Shown in pieces: positions 8,630 to 16,787 of a stretch of 64,000 bases of DNA; positions within the stretch are counted from its first letter, which is position 1; every line of letters starts with the position of its first letter. The DNA comes from Streptomyces sp. NBC_00271. Its GTDB lineage: Bacteria > Actinomycetota > Actinomycetes > Streptomycetales > Streptomycetaceae. A program made the position numbers and the translations under genes. The notes under the pieces were generated by a model. It worked only from the letters and a program-made list of their open reading frames with translations, did no database searches and was not told the origin of the DNA. The DNA lies in NCBI RefSeq assembly GCF_036178845.1, contig NZ_CP108070.1, positions 8,432,001 to 8,496,000 on the forward strand. Direction: 5' to 3'.

Positions 8630-9538
8630 GTGGAGCTGTTCCATTTGCGATATTTCGTGGCGGTTGCCGAGGAGTTGAATTTCTCCGCGGCGGCCCGCCG
8701 ACTGCACATGGCCACCTCGCCACTGAGCCAGCGGATCAGGGACCTCGAGCGGGAGCTCGACCAGCGGCTGTTCGAGCGCGACACGCATCGCGTCTCGCTC
8801 ACGCCCGTGGGTGAGGCGCTGCTGCCGATCGCCCGGAACGTACTGGATGAGATCAACTCCATTCCGTGGCGGCTGCGCGAGGTGACCCGGACCGAGCGCA
8901 GCACCATGTTCGTGGGCATCCCGCCCGGGGTGCACCCCGCACTCAGGTCGCTCGTCGACACGCTCGCCGAGCGCGTCAGCCAGACGTGCGAGCTCCTGCG
9001 CTGGCCCGGCAGCTCCAAGGCCCTGGTCGTCGGTGTGCGCGAGGGCAGACTCCCGTTCGCGCTGGTCCATCTGCCGATCAGTGATCCGGCACTGGAACAG
9101 CTCTCCGTCCTGTCGGAGCGGCTGGGAGCGTTGGTACCGGCCGATCGGTTCGCCGGGCGGGACTCCGTGGCGTTGACCGAACTGGCCGACCTTCGTTTCG
9201 TCGTCCCGCCCAAGGAGATCGGCCTCGCCTATTTCGATCAGCTCGACCGGGAAATGGCCGAGCTGGGTATCAAAAAACGCATCACCTTGACCGATACCGG
9301 GTACGGTGGAGTCGCTGAAATTGTTTCCAGCGGGATTGCCTTCTACTTCACGATAATCGACGCGGAAAGTCCTATGCACGGCTACGCGAAGGCGAACACG
9401 AAGGTTCTGCCGTTGACAGATTTCGAGCCGCGACTGGAGACCGCCCTGATCTGGCGCCGCGACCGGGCCCGCGGCGGCGACCTCGATGAACTCGTCGAAA
9501 CGGCCCGCGAGGTCTTCGGCGCCCCGCTTCACCTCTGA
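8630..9538 (+). CDS. LysR-family transcriptional regulator
   Basis: Protein of 302 residues from a GTG start. The N-terminal winged HTH is textbook LysR (FHLRYFVAVAEELNFSAAA at about 4-22, SPLSQRIRDLERELDQRLFER at about 30-50). A periplasmic-binding-protein-like effector domain follows (about 90-290). Such regulators bind a CoA ester or acid inducer and activate adjacent catabolic genes. It is co-directional with the acyl-CoA operon that begins 256 bp downstream. The gap between them carries a perfect hairpin-like dyad that recurs in front of the crotonase gene at 16788. I infer that it controls both. Confidence 0.9.
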   Translation: MELFHLRYFVAVAEELNFSAAARRLHMATSPLSQRIRDLERELDQRLFERDTHRVSLTPVGEALLPIARNVLDEINSIPWRLREVTRTERSTMFVGIPPGVHPALRSLVDTLAERVSQTCELLRWPGSSKALVVGVREGRLPFALVHLPISDPALEQLSVLSERLGALVPADRFAGRDSVALTELADLRFVVPPKEIGLAYFDQLDREMAELGIKKRITLTDTGYGGVAEIVSSGIAFYFTIIDAESPMHGYAKANTKVLPLTDFEPRLETALIWRRDRARGGDLDELVETAREVFGAPLHL

Positions 9539-9681
9539 ACCGAGTGGCCTGCGCACGTGAGGCACCGTTTCCGCGCTCGTCGCCCAGGAATAACCCTCGA
9601 ACGCCGGGGATCTGCGCCGCCTTTCACGGTTGAGACGATCTCCGCCAGGTCGCCTCGAATCGCACCCCAGTGGCCACCAAA

Positions 9682-9732
9682 ATCGGTGTGACCGCTGCGG
9701 TCACACCGATATTAGCAACTCGATAATTCCGT
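9682..9732. promoter_or_regulatory. operator-like dyad A upstream of the acyl-CoA operon
   Basis: A perfect inverted repeat (arm ATCGGTGTGACCG, 3-bp centre, complementary arm) spans 9682-9710. It is followed after an AT-rich stretch by CGATAATTCCGT (9721-9732). The inner TGAC-N7-GTCA has the 15-bp dyad length of LysR boxes, though not the strict T-N11-A form. The 49 bp at 9684-9732 align without gaps to 16661-16709 (38 identical positions by eye). The natural candidate binder is the LysR protein encoded at 8630. Confidence 0.6.
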
Positions 9733-9794
9733 GATCCGTTATTCGCGGCTAGCGTTCTTTGCCATGGCCAACCAAGGCACGAAAGGACGCGAAA

Positions 9795-10955
9795 ATGGCG
9801 GACACAGAGACCTCCGGGCCGCTCGCCGGCGTGCGGGTCATCGACCTCTCGACCGTGGTGATGGGTCCGTACGCCGCCCGGATCCTCGGAGATCTGGGCG
9901 CCGATGTCATCAAGATCGAATCCCCTGCGGACTCCCTTCGGGTGGGTGAGTACCGCAACACCCCGGGCATGACCCCGCTGCACCTCAACGTCAACCGCAA
10001 CAAGCGCAGCGTGAACCTCGACCTGAAGGACGACAGCGAGCACGCCCAGGCCGTGCGGCTCATCCACACCGCCGATGTGCTGATCACCAACATGCGCCCC
10101 CGCGCGCTCGCCCGACTGGGTCTGACCTATGAAGACCTCGCCGCCGCCAACCCCGGCCTCGTCTACGCGCACGCAGCGGGGTTCCGCAGCGACTCGGACC
10201 GGGCCGACATCGCCGCCTACGACGAGACCGTGCAGGCCGCCTCCGGGCTGGTGGACATCGTCAACCGCACGCTGGGCACGCCGCTCTACCTGCCGACCAT
10301 CCTCGCCGACAAGGTCTGCGGCCTGACCATCGCCTACAGCGTGCTCGCCGCCCTGGTGCACCGGAACAACACCGGCCATGGCCAGCAGATCGAGATCCCG
10401 ATGACCGACACGATGATCGCCTTCAACCTGGTCGAGCATCTCGCAGGGCACACGTTCGAGCCGGCGTCGGGACCCACTGGCTATTTGCGGTCGCTGGCGG
10501 AGCACCACACACCGCGACGCACCAAGGACGGCGTGGCCGCCCTGATCCCGTCCAGCCCGCAGAACTACCGCGACCTCTTCGCCGCCGCCGGCCGTCCCGA
10601 CCTGGTCGCGGACCCACGGGTCAACGGCACCGTCGTCGACCCGCTCGACGCCGACGACCTGTCCGTCCTGGTCGACGAGTGCGCCCCGGCGCTGACGACG
10701 GCCGAGTGGGCCGAGACATGCGCGAAGCACAGCATCGCGATGGGACCGGTGCTGGAGCTGAACCATGCGCACGAGGATCCCTACGTCCGCGAGGGCCACC
10801 TGATCGAGACCGTCGTGCACCGGACCGAGGGTCCGGTCCGCACCACCGGGATCCCGGTGAGGTTCTCCGCCACCCCCGCCTCGATCCGCCGCCTGGCTCC
10901 CGTGCCGGGCCAGGACACCGCGGAGGTCCTCGCCGAGCTGGCAGCAACCCGCTGA
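9795..10955 (+). CDS. CaiB/BaiF-family CoA transferase (family III)
   Basis: Protein of 386 residues starting at ATG 9795 (GAAAGGA ribosome-binding site; an in-frame ATG at 9759 is further from any site). It has the family III signature from the N-terminus: GVRVIDLSTVVMGPYAARIL, then GADVIKIE, then NRNKRSVNLDL. The aspartate expected to form the acyl-enzyme anhydride lies in the domain beginning about residue 160. It moves CoA between carboxylic acids without ATP. As first gene of a six-gene run (10955 to 10987, 31-bp gap) it probably activates the growth substrate or recycles CoA from a late intermediate. The substrate cannot be read from sequence. Confidence 0.9.
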   Translation: MADTETSGPLAGVRVIDLSTVVMGPYAARILGDLGADVIKIESPADSLRVGEYRNTPGMTPLHLNVNRNKRSVNLDLKDDSEHAQAVRLIHTADVLITNMRPRALARLGLTYEDLAAANPGLVYAHAAGFRSDSDRADIAAYDETVQAASGLVDIVNRTLGTPLYLPTILADKVCGLTIAYSVLAALVHRNNTGHGQQIEIPMTDTMIAFNLVEHLAGHTFEPASGPTGYLRSLAEHHTPRRTKDGVAALIPSSPQNYRDLFAAAGRPDLVADPRVNGTVVDPLDADDLSVLVDECAPALTTAEWAETCAKHSIAMGPVLELNHAHEDPYVREGHLIETVVHRTEGPVRTTGIPVRFSATPASIRRLAPVPGQDTAEVLAELAATR

Positions 10956-10986
10956 GCCCTCACCAAGCATCAGGAGAAACACAGTC

Positions 10987-11754
10987 ATGAGCACCAAGGA
11001 AGTGCGTGTCCAGCAGGTGGGCTCTACTTTGCTGATCACGATCGACCGCCCCCAGGCGCGTAACGCGGTGAACGCCGCGGTCGCGGCGGGACTCGCCGCG
11101 GCACTGGACCAACTGGAGGCCGATCCCGCGCTGCGGGCCGGTGTCCTGACCGGAGCGAAGGGCACCTTCAGTGCCGGTATGGACCTCAAGGCCGCCCTGA
11201 TCGGCGAGTCGCCCGCGATCCCGGGCCGCGGGTTCGGCGGCCTGACCGAAGCCGAACTGACGAAGCCGCTGATCGCCGCCGTCGAGGGCTGGGCCATGGG
11301 CGGCGGTTTCGAACTGGCCCTGGCCTGCGACCTGATCGTCGCCGCCGAGGACGCGCGGTTCGGCGTGCCGGAGGTCAAGCGCGGTCTGATCGCCGGCGGT
11401 GGTGGCGTCATCCGGCTGCCCAAGCGCATCCCGTACCACCTGGCGATGGAGTTCCTGCTGACCGGTGAGCCGGTGAGCGGTGGCCGTGCCGGAGAGCTGG
11501 GCCTGGCGAACCGGGTCACCCCGCCGGGCGAGGCAGTGGCCGTCGCCCTCGAACTCGCCGAGAAGCTCGCCGCCAACGCGCCGCTCGCGCTGGCCACGGT
11601 GAAGAGCGTGGTGAAGGCCGCCGAAGGCGTGCCGGAGTCGGACGCGTTCGACGTACAGCGCAAGGCGATGGGGACGCTGATGGCCTCGGCCGACGCACGC
11701 GAGGGCATGACCGCCTTCGCCGAGCGCCGTGCCCCGCAGTGGACGGGGAAGTGA
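10987..11754 (+). CDS. enoyl-CoA hydratase/isomerase (crotonase family)
   Basis: Protein of 255 residues of normal crotonase length. Oxyanion-hole segments are FSAGMDLKA (about 58-66) and GWAMGGGFELALACDL (about 99-114). A PEVKRGL motif (about 126-132) supplies one of the usual catalytic glutamates. ATG start with CAGGAG about 10 nt upstream. The next gene starts within a few bases of this stop, so they are coupled. Likely role: hydration of the alpha,beta-unsaturated acyl-CoA made by the dehydrogenase at 13481. Confidence 0.88.
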   Translation: MSTKEVRVQQVGSTLLITIDRPQARNAVNAAVAAGLAAALDQLEADPALRAGVLTGAKGTFSAGMDLKAALIGESPAIPGRGFGGLTEAELTKPLIAAVEGWAMGGGFELALACDLIVAAEDARFGVPEVKRGLIAGGGGVIRLPKRIPYHLAMEFLLTGEPVSGGRAGELGLANRVTPPGEAVAVALELAEKLAANAPLALATVKSVVKAAEGVPESDAFDVQRKAMGTLMASADAREGMTAFAERRAPQWTGK

Positions 11755-11755
11755 C

Positions 11756-12502
11756 TTGAGGATCGAAGACGTGCGCCGTCAGGCCACCACCCCGCTGACC
11801 CGCCCGGCGTTTCCTCGCTCCACCGCCAGGTTCACCGACCGCGAGTACCTCAATATCGTCTACCGCACCGACCCCGAGGCGCTGCGGGCCGTCGTTCCCG
11901 AGCCGCTGCGGATCGAGGAGCCCCTGGTCCGGTTCGAGATCATGAAGATGAACGACGTCACCGGGTTCGGCCCCTACACCGAGGGCGGCCAGGCGATCCA
12001 GGTCGGCTTCGACGGCGAGCAGGGCGAGTACCTGCACGCGATGTACCTCGACAACTTCCCGGCGACCGCGGCCGGACGCGAGGTCAGCGCCTACCCGAAG
12101 GTTCTCGGCACACCGAAGCTGTACGTCGACAACGACGTGCTGGTCGGCACCCTCGACTACGGCACGCTGCGGGTCGCCACCGCGACCATGGGCTACAAGC
12201 ACCACGCATGCGACACGTACGACGCCGAACAGCAGATCACCGTGCCGACCTTCATGGTCAAGGCCATCCCCGGCTACGACGGCGCCCCGCGCGTCCTGGA
12301 GCTGGTCCGCACCGAGATCACCGACGTGGTCGTCAAGGCCGCCTACACCGGCCCGGCCAGGCTGCAGCTGTTCCAGCACGTGCTCGCTCCGCTGGCCGAC
12401 CTGCCCGTCCTGGAGATCGTCTCCGCCAGCCACATCCTCACCGACCTGACCCTCGCTCCGGTCAAGCCGGTCTTCGACTACCTCGAGGGAGACGCGCGAT
12501 GA
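11756..12502 (+). CDS. acetoacetate decarboxylase family protein
   Basis: Protein of 248 residues if begun at the TTG at 11756. With that start it is collinear from residue 1 with my recollection of clostridial acetoacetate decarboxylase, and the Schiff-base lysine falls at position 115 (SAYPKVLGTPKL). GTG 11771 (GAGGA 8 nt upstream) is an alternative. Conserved blocks include EYLNIVYRTDPEALRAVVPE, VRFEIMKMND, GTLDYGTLRVATATMGYKH and VSASHILTDLTL. The lysine normally next to the catalytic one is valine here. The family decarboxylates beta-keto acids. Its stop overlaps the next ATG (ATGA). In this operon it probably removes CO2 from a free beta-keto acid. Confidence 0.9.
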   Translation: MRIEDVRRQATTPLTRPAFPRSTARFTDREYLNIVYRTDPEALRAVVPEPLRIEEPLVRFEIMKMNDVTGFGPYTEGGQAIQVGFDGEQGEYLHAMYLDNFPATAAGREVSAYPKVLGTPKLYVDNDVLVGTLDYGTLRVATATMGYKHHACDTYDAEQQITVPTFMVKAIPGYDGAPRVLELVRTEITDVVVKAAYTGPARLQLFQHVLAPLADLPVLEIVSASHILTDLTLAPVKPVFDYLEGDAR

Positions 12503-13479
12503 CGCACCCGTTCCGTACCGCCGCGGTGATCGGCGCGGGCACCATCGGACTTTCCTGGACGGCGCTGTTCGCCGCACATGGTCTGACCGTCCGTGTCAGC
12601 GATCCCCGCCCCGACCTGCCGGAGGCGGTCGCCGAGGCGCTCGCCGCGTTCGGTCCGCACCTGGCCACCCAGGGCCTGGACACCGAAGGCCTCGCCGACC
12701 GCGTCCACCTCGAGGCCGACGTCACCGAAGCCGTCCGGGACGCGGACATCGTCCAGGAGAACGGGCCCGAGCGCGTCGAGTTCAAGAAGGAGCTGTTCGC
12801 CCAGCTGGTCCGGGAGACCCCCGGACACGCACTGCTGCTGAGCTCGTCGTCGGCGATCCCGGCGACCGCTTTCACGACGGATCTCGAGGGCGCCGACCGT
12901 GTCCTGATCGGACACCCCTTCAACCCGCCCCACCTGCTGCCGCTCGTCGAGGTCGTACCCGGCGAACGCACCGCCGAGGAGGCCGTGCAGGCGGCCGTCG
13001 ACTTCTACACCGCCGTCGGCCGCACCCCCGTCGTCGAACGCCGGGAGATGCCCGGCTTCGTGGGCAACCGCCTCCAGAGCGCGCTCAACCGCGAGGCCGT
13101 CCACCTCGTCCAGCAGGGCGTGGTGACCCCCGAGGACTTGGACACCGTCGTGACCCACTCGCTCGGCATCCGCTGGGCGACGGTCGGTCCGTTCCTCGGC
13201 GGGCACCTGGGCGGCGGGCCCGGCGGCTACCGCCACATCACCGAGCACATCGGCAAGTCCATGCAGCAGATGACCCTCGGTGAGCCCTCGCAGGACCCCG
13301 AGGACCAGGAGCGAGTCATCCAAGCCGTGGAGAAGGCATACGCCTCCACGCCGTACACCGACCTCGCCGAAGCCCGCGACCGCCGGCAACTCGCCGTCCT
13401 GTCCGCTCTGGAAGACATCCGCCAGAACGAGAACCAGAACCAGAACCAGCACAAGAACCGTAAGGACAAGGAGAACTGA
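12499..13479 (+). CDS. 3-hydroxyacyl dehydrogenase (lambda-crystallin/carnitine dehydrogenase-like)
   Basis: Protein of 326 residues. Rossmann motif GAGTIGLSW is at about 11-19, the SSSSAIPAT segment at about 114-122 and GHPFNPPHLLPLVEVVP at about 135-151. Length and the HPFNPP block resemble single-domain dehydrogenases acting on free 3-hydroxy acids (L-gulonate or carnitine type) as well as 3-hydroxybutyryl-CoA dehydrogenase. The ATG overlaps the decarboxylase stop, which suggests its product is passed to it. The last 17 residues are an odd Asn/Gln/Lys tail encoded by a hexamer repeat. Confidence 0.85.
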   Translation: MTHPFRTAAVIGAGTIGLSWTALFAAHGLTVRVSDPRPDLPEAVAEALAAFGPHLATQGLDTEGLADRVHLEADVTEAVRDADIVQENGPERVEFKKELFAQLVRETPGHALLLSSSSAIPATAFTTDLEGADRVLIGHPFNPPHLLPLVEVVPGERTAEEAVQAAVDFYTAVGRTPVVERREMPGFVGNRLQSALNREAVHLVQQGVVTPEDLDTVVTHSLGIRWATVGPFLGGHLGGGPGGYRHITEHIGKSMQQMTLGEPSQDPEDQERVIQAVEKAYASTPYTDLAEARDRRQLAVLSALEDIRQNENQNQNQHKNRKDKEN

Positions 13480-13480
13480 G

Positions 13481-14695
13481 ATGACCACCACCGCCGCACC
13501 CGTTGCTCAGCTGGACGACCAGCTCACCGCCGACTTCTACCTGTACGAGTCGCTGCTGCCGGATGAGGAGCGCAAGATACTGCTCAAGGCCCGCACGTTC
13601 ATGCGTGAGGAGGTCAAGCCGCTGGTCAACGACGCCTGGAGCAAGGCCGAGTTGCCCCAGCAACTGATCGAGAAGTTCCGCGGCAGCGGACTGGTCGCCC
13701 TGGCCTACGAGGGCTACGGCGAGCACCAGCCGGCCGTCAGCCACCTGCTCAGCGGGATGCTCGCCATGGAGCTGGGCCGCGTCGATGCCTCGTGCGCCAC
13801 CTTCTTCGGTGTCCACAACGGGCTGGGCTTCTACTCCATCTACTACGGCGGCGACCAGGAACAGCGCGACCGGTTCCTGCCCGCCATGGCCACGATGGAG
13901 AAGATCGGCGCGTTCGCCCTGACCGAACCCGACGGCGGATCCGACGTCTCCGGCGGCATGCGCACCACCGCCAGGCGCGAGGGCGACACCTGGGTCCTCA
14001 ACGGCGCCAAGAAGTGGATCGGCAACGCCACCTTCGCCGACTACGTGGTGGTCTTCGCGCGCGACGTGGCGGACAACAAGGTCAAGGCCTTCGTCGTCGA
14101 GAAGGGCACCCCCGGCTTCGAGCCGGTGAAGATCGAGGGCAAGATCGCGCTGCGGATCGTCCAGAACGCCGAGATCACCCTGACCGACGTCCGCGTGCCG
14201 GAGGCGAACCGGCTCCAGAACATGAAGGGCTTCCGGGACGTCGGTGAGGTCCTGCGCCAGACGCGCAGCGGGGTGGCCTGGCAGGCCCTGGGTGTCATGA
14301 TCGGCGCCTACGAACTCGCCCTCGACTACGCCAAGGAGCGCGTCGCCTTCGGCCGTCCGATCGCCAAGTTCCAGCTGGTCCAGGACCTGCTGGTGAAGAG
14401 CCTCGGCAACATCACCTCCTGCTGGGGCATGCTGGTGCAGCTCGCCCGGCTGCAGGACCAGGGCATCTTCCGCGATGAACACTCCGCGCTCGCCAAGGAG
14501 TTCGTCGCGGCCCGCATGCGGGAGGTCGTCGCCTGGAGCCGCGAACTCTTCGGCGGCAACGGCATCGTCGTCGAGTACGACATCGCCCGGTTCTTCTCCG
14601 ACGCCGAGGCCCTCTACTCCTACGAGGGCACCCACCAGATGCAGACGCTCATTGTCGGCAAGTCCATCACCGGCCACAGCGCCTTCGTGGGGTGA
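13481..14695 (+). CDS. acyl-CoA dehydrogenase, glutaryl-CoA dehydrogenase-like
   Basis: Protein of 404 residues, start ATG 13481 one base after the upstream stop. FAD/substrate motifs are FALTEPDGGSDVSGG (about 145-159) and KKWIGNATFADYVVVFARD (about 175-193). The C-terminal LFGGNGIVVEYDIARFF and YEGTHQMQTLIVGKSITG carry the catalytic glutamate in the position used by glutaryl-CoA dehydrogenases and short-branched oxidases. It introduces the alpha,beta double bond, with electron-transferring flavoprotein or oxygen as acceptor. Decarboxylating activity cannot be claimed from sequence alone. Confidence 0.88.
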   Translation: MTTTAAPVAQLDDQLTADFYLYESLLPDEERKILLKARTFMREEVKPLVNDAWSKAELPQQLIEKFRGSGLVALAYEGYGEHQPAVSHLLSGMLAMELGRVDASCATFFGVHNGLGFYSIYYGGDQEQRDRFLPAMATMEKIGAFALTEPDGGSDVSGGMRTTARREGDTWVLNGAKKWIGNATFADYVVVFARDVADNKVKAFVVEKGTPGFEPVKIEGKIALRIVQNAEITLTDVRVPEANRLQNMKGFRDVGEVLRQTRSGVAWQALGVMIGAYELALDYAKERVAFGRPIAKFQLVQDLLVKSLGNITSCWGMLVQLARLQDQGIFRDEHSALAKEFVAARMREVVAWSRELFGGNGIVVEYDIARFFSDAEALYSYEGTHQMQTLIVGKSITGHSAFVG

Positions 14696-14700
14696 CGCAT

Positions 14701-15930
14701 ATGACCACCGAATCCGTCTTCACCGGCCTGAAGGTCCTCGACGCGTCGACCTTCATCGCGGCGCCCGCCGCGGCCACCATGCTCTCCGACTTCGGCGCGG
14801 ACGTCATCAAGATCGAGCCGCCGGGGACGGGCGACCCCCAGCGGCGGCTGAGCTTCGTGCCGCCCAGCCCCCGGGCCGAGGCCAACTACGGCTGGCACCT
14901 CGCCAACCGCAACAAGCGGGGCATGGTGCTCGACCTGAAGTCCCCGGCCACCACCGAGGTCCTCAAGCGGCTCGTCCAGTGGGCCGACGTGGTGATCACC
15001 AACTTCCCGCACGGCACACGCGAGAAGCTGCACCTCGGCTACGAGGAGGTCGCGGGCTGGAACCCGCGGGTCGTCTACGCGGACATCACCGGCTTCGGTG
15101 ATGCCGGCCCCGACGCCCGGCAGCCGGGCTTCGACCTGACCGCCTTCTGGTCACGCAGCGGGCTGCTGGCCTCCACCCGGGACGCGGGAGCCCCGCCGAC
15201 GGTGCCGGTCTGGGGCAGCGGCGACTACACGACGGCGGTCGCCATCTACGCAGCGATCGTCACCGCCCTCTACCACCGCGAGCGGACCGGACAAGGGGCC
15301 AATGTCGGCACGTCGCTGCTCGCCACGGGCGTCTGGGCCACGGGGACACTGGTGGCCGGCGCCCTCGCCGGCGGCACGCCGTTCGAGCTGCACGACCGCA
15401 AGGCCCCAGTGAACGCGCTGACCAACCCCTACCGGACCGCGGACGGCCGGTGGATCATGCTGGCGACCTCAGCCGTGCACTGGCCGGCACTGGCGCGGGC
15501 CATCGAACGCCCCGAGCTGATCGAGGATCCCCGCTTCAAGGATGTCGAGGGTGCCGTAAAGAACGCCGCCGCGCTCAGCGAGCTGCTCGACGCGGAGTTC
15601 CGCTCCCGCCCCTTTGCCGACTGGGAGGACGCCCTGGCCCGGGAACGCATCACCTACAGCCTCATCCAGACACCGGAAGAGGCCGCGCGGGACCCGCAGC
15701 TGCGCGCCAACGACATCGTCGTACCGCTGGAAGGGGTCAGCGGGCTGGAGTACACCGTCAGCAACCCGGTCAGCCTCCGAGGGGTGCCGAAGGTCCCGGC
15801 CAAGCGGGCCCCGGAGCTGGGCGAGCACAACGACGAGATCCTCGCCGAGCTGGGATTCGCTCCCGCCGACATCGCTCTGCTGCGCGCCAAGGGAGCGGTC
15901 CCCGGGAGGCCGGAAGCGGAAGCCGCGTGA
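14701..15930 (+). CDS. CaiB/BaiF-family CoA transferase (second)
   Basis: Protein of about 409 residues. The ATG at 14701 is chosen; a GTG at 14692 overlaps the upstream stop (GTGA) and is a plausible coupled start adding MTH. Family III motifs: KVLDASTFIAAPAAATMLSD, FGADVIKIEPPGTGDP, NRNKRGMVLDLK and DITGFGDAGPD. A GQGANV segment is also typical. Last gene of the operon; a strong hairpin follows at 16081. Two different CaiB-type transferases in one operon suggest one CoA-activating step and one CoA-releasing step. Confidence 0.88.
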   Translation: MTTESVFTGLKVLDASTFIAAPAAATMLSDFGADVIKIEPPGTGDPQRRLSFVPPSPRAEANYGWHLANRNKRGMVLDLKSPATTEVLKRLVQWADVVITNFPHGTREKLHLGYEEVAGWNPRVVYADITGFGDAGPDARQPGFDLTAFWSRSGLLASTRDAGAPPTVPVWGSGDYTTAVAIYAAIVTALYHRERTGQGANVGTSLLATGVWATGTLVAGALAGGTPFELHDRKAPVNALTNPYRTADGRWIMLATSAVHWPALARAIERPELIEDPRFKDVEGAVKNAAALSELLDAEFRSRPFADWEDALARERITYSLIQTPEEAARDPQLRANDIVVPLEGVSGLEYTVSNPVSLRGVPKVPAKRAPELGEHNDEILAELGFAPADIALLRAKGAVPGRPEAEAA

Positions 15931-16080
15931 CGAGCACGGCGCCCGAAGCGGCCGGTGTCACGCGCCACCAGCGCCGCGATGGCCTGCCGACGAACACCGG
16001 CACCGCCCGGTAGCCGCCCATGGCTCCTCGGCCGGGCGGCGCACGAGACTCAGCTGACCAACAAGGCCGGCAGGAAGAGC

Positions 16081-16122
16081 CAACGGCACCTCCCCGCACG
16101 ATGAGGCGGCGAGGTGCCGTTG
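16081..16122 (+). terminator. intrinsic terminator-like hairpin after the acyl-CoA operon
   Basis: Perfect 12-bp inverted repeat, CAACGGCACCTC (16081-16092) and GAGGTGCCGTTG (16111-16122), separated by 18 bases, about 150 bp after the last CoA-transferase stop. No U-tract follows, which is normal for Streptomyces terminators. Confidence 0.6.
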
Positions 16123-16375
16123 CCGTGCTCACGCCGAGCGTAAGGGCTCGCGGCACCAAGTGCGAGCACGTGGACGGGCGGTGCCCTGTTGCTCAGCTCC
16201 ACTGATGCACCAGTGGAACGATCGCTGTGCTTTTGTGCATTGGGCGGATGGGTTCCGGGGTCCGTACGTTCGGCTGCAGGCCGCCAACAGCGCACCGGAG
16301 GTCCGTCGTGGGCACCGACGCCTCGCACCCCCATGACCGCGCACCGAAAGCCGCGACGGCCGCGGCGGCACCTGC

Positions 16376-16498
16376 CTGCCCGTATTCGGCACCGCAGACG
16401 GCGTCGGCCTCGGCGGACATCAGCGCATCGGTGAACGTCTTGACCATCGCGCGGAGCGGACCGGGACTCGCCACGGCGAGGTTGTCCTCGACGAGGGC
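16376..16498 (-). pseudogene. IS256-type transposase relic
   Basis: About 41 codons on the minus strand read ALVEDNLAVASPGPLRAMV, then KTFTDALMSAEADAVCGAEY. This is the N-terminal region of Streptomyces IS256/mutator-family transposases. Beyond it the frame loses similarity and no DDE domain, terminal inverted repeats or target duplication can be seen. It is a decayed fragment inside the 15931-16787 gap. That gap otherwise holds the terminator at 16081 and the operator-like element at 16661. Confidence 0.65.
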
Positions 16499-16660
16499 GT
16501 GCAGGGGCACACCGCACCCTGACGCCGGAGCAAACCCCCGGATCAGGCCGGCGTCCGGGCTGAGGGTGTTGCAGCCCGTCGGCGAAGCCGACCTCTCCCC
16601 ATACCGCCGAACCAGAGCTCCCGTGCACCCCGGCACAACCAGGCAGGTGACCGAGGGCAT

Positions 16661-16709
16661 GGGTTTGACTGCTGCGGTCATACCGGTGGAAGCGATTCGG
16701 TAATTCCGT
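16661..16709. promoter_or_regulatory. operator-like element B, copy of the element at 9684
   Basis: Forty-nine bases align gaplessly with 9684-9732. The shared parts are GCTGCGGTCA at the dyad centre and TAATTCCGT at the right end; differences concentrate in the spacer. The dyad arms are less perfect here (TTTGACT / GGTCATA). It lies about 80 bp before the ATG of the crotonase gene at 16788. The same distal regulator, probably LysR at 8630, is inferred. Confidence 0.55.
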
Positions 16710-16787
16710 CCCGCGCGGGAAGCGCGCAGGGTGGAGTCATCGAGTCCGACTTCGCCGTGGGGTCGGCACTACCCCCAGGAGCAGCGC

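Noticed and set aside
9684..9703. Reading dyad A as a classic T-N11-A LysR box
   Set aside because: The symmetric core is TGAC-N7-GTCA; the strict T-N11-A positions are G and C. I therefore claim only a dyad of LysR-box length.
12208..12498. Upstream extension of the hydroxyacyl dehydrogenase frame
   Set aside because: It is Arg/Pro-rich and overlaps the conserved C-terminus of the decarboxylase. The ATG at 12499 overlaps that gene's stop as expected for coupling.
16050..16628. A 192-codon minus-strand frame across the transposase relic
   Set aside because: It is Arg-rich and without similarity. The transposase-like residues lie in a different frame.
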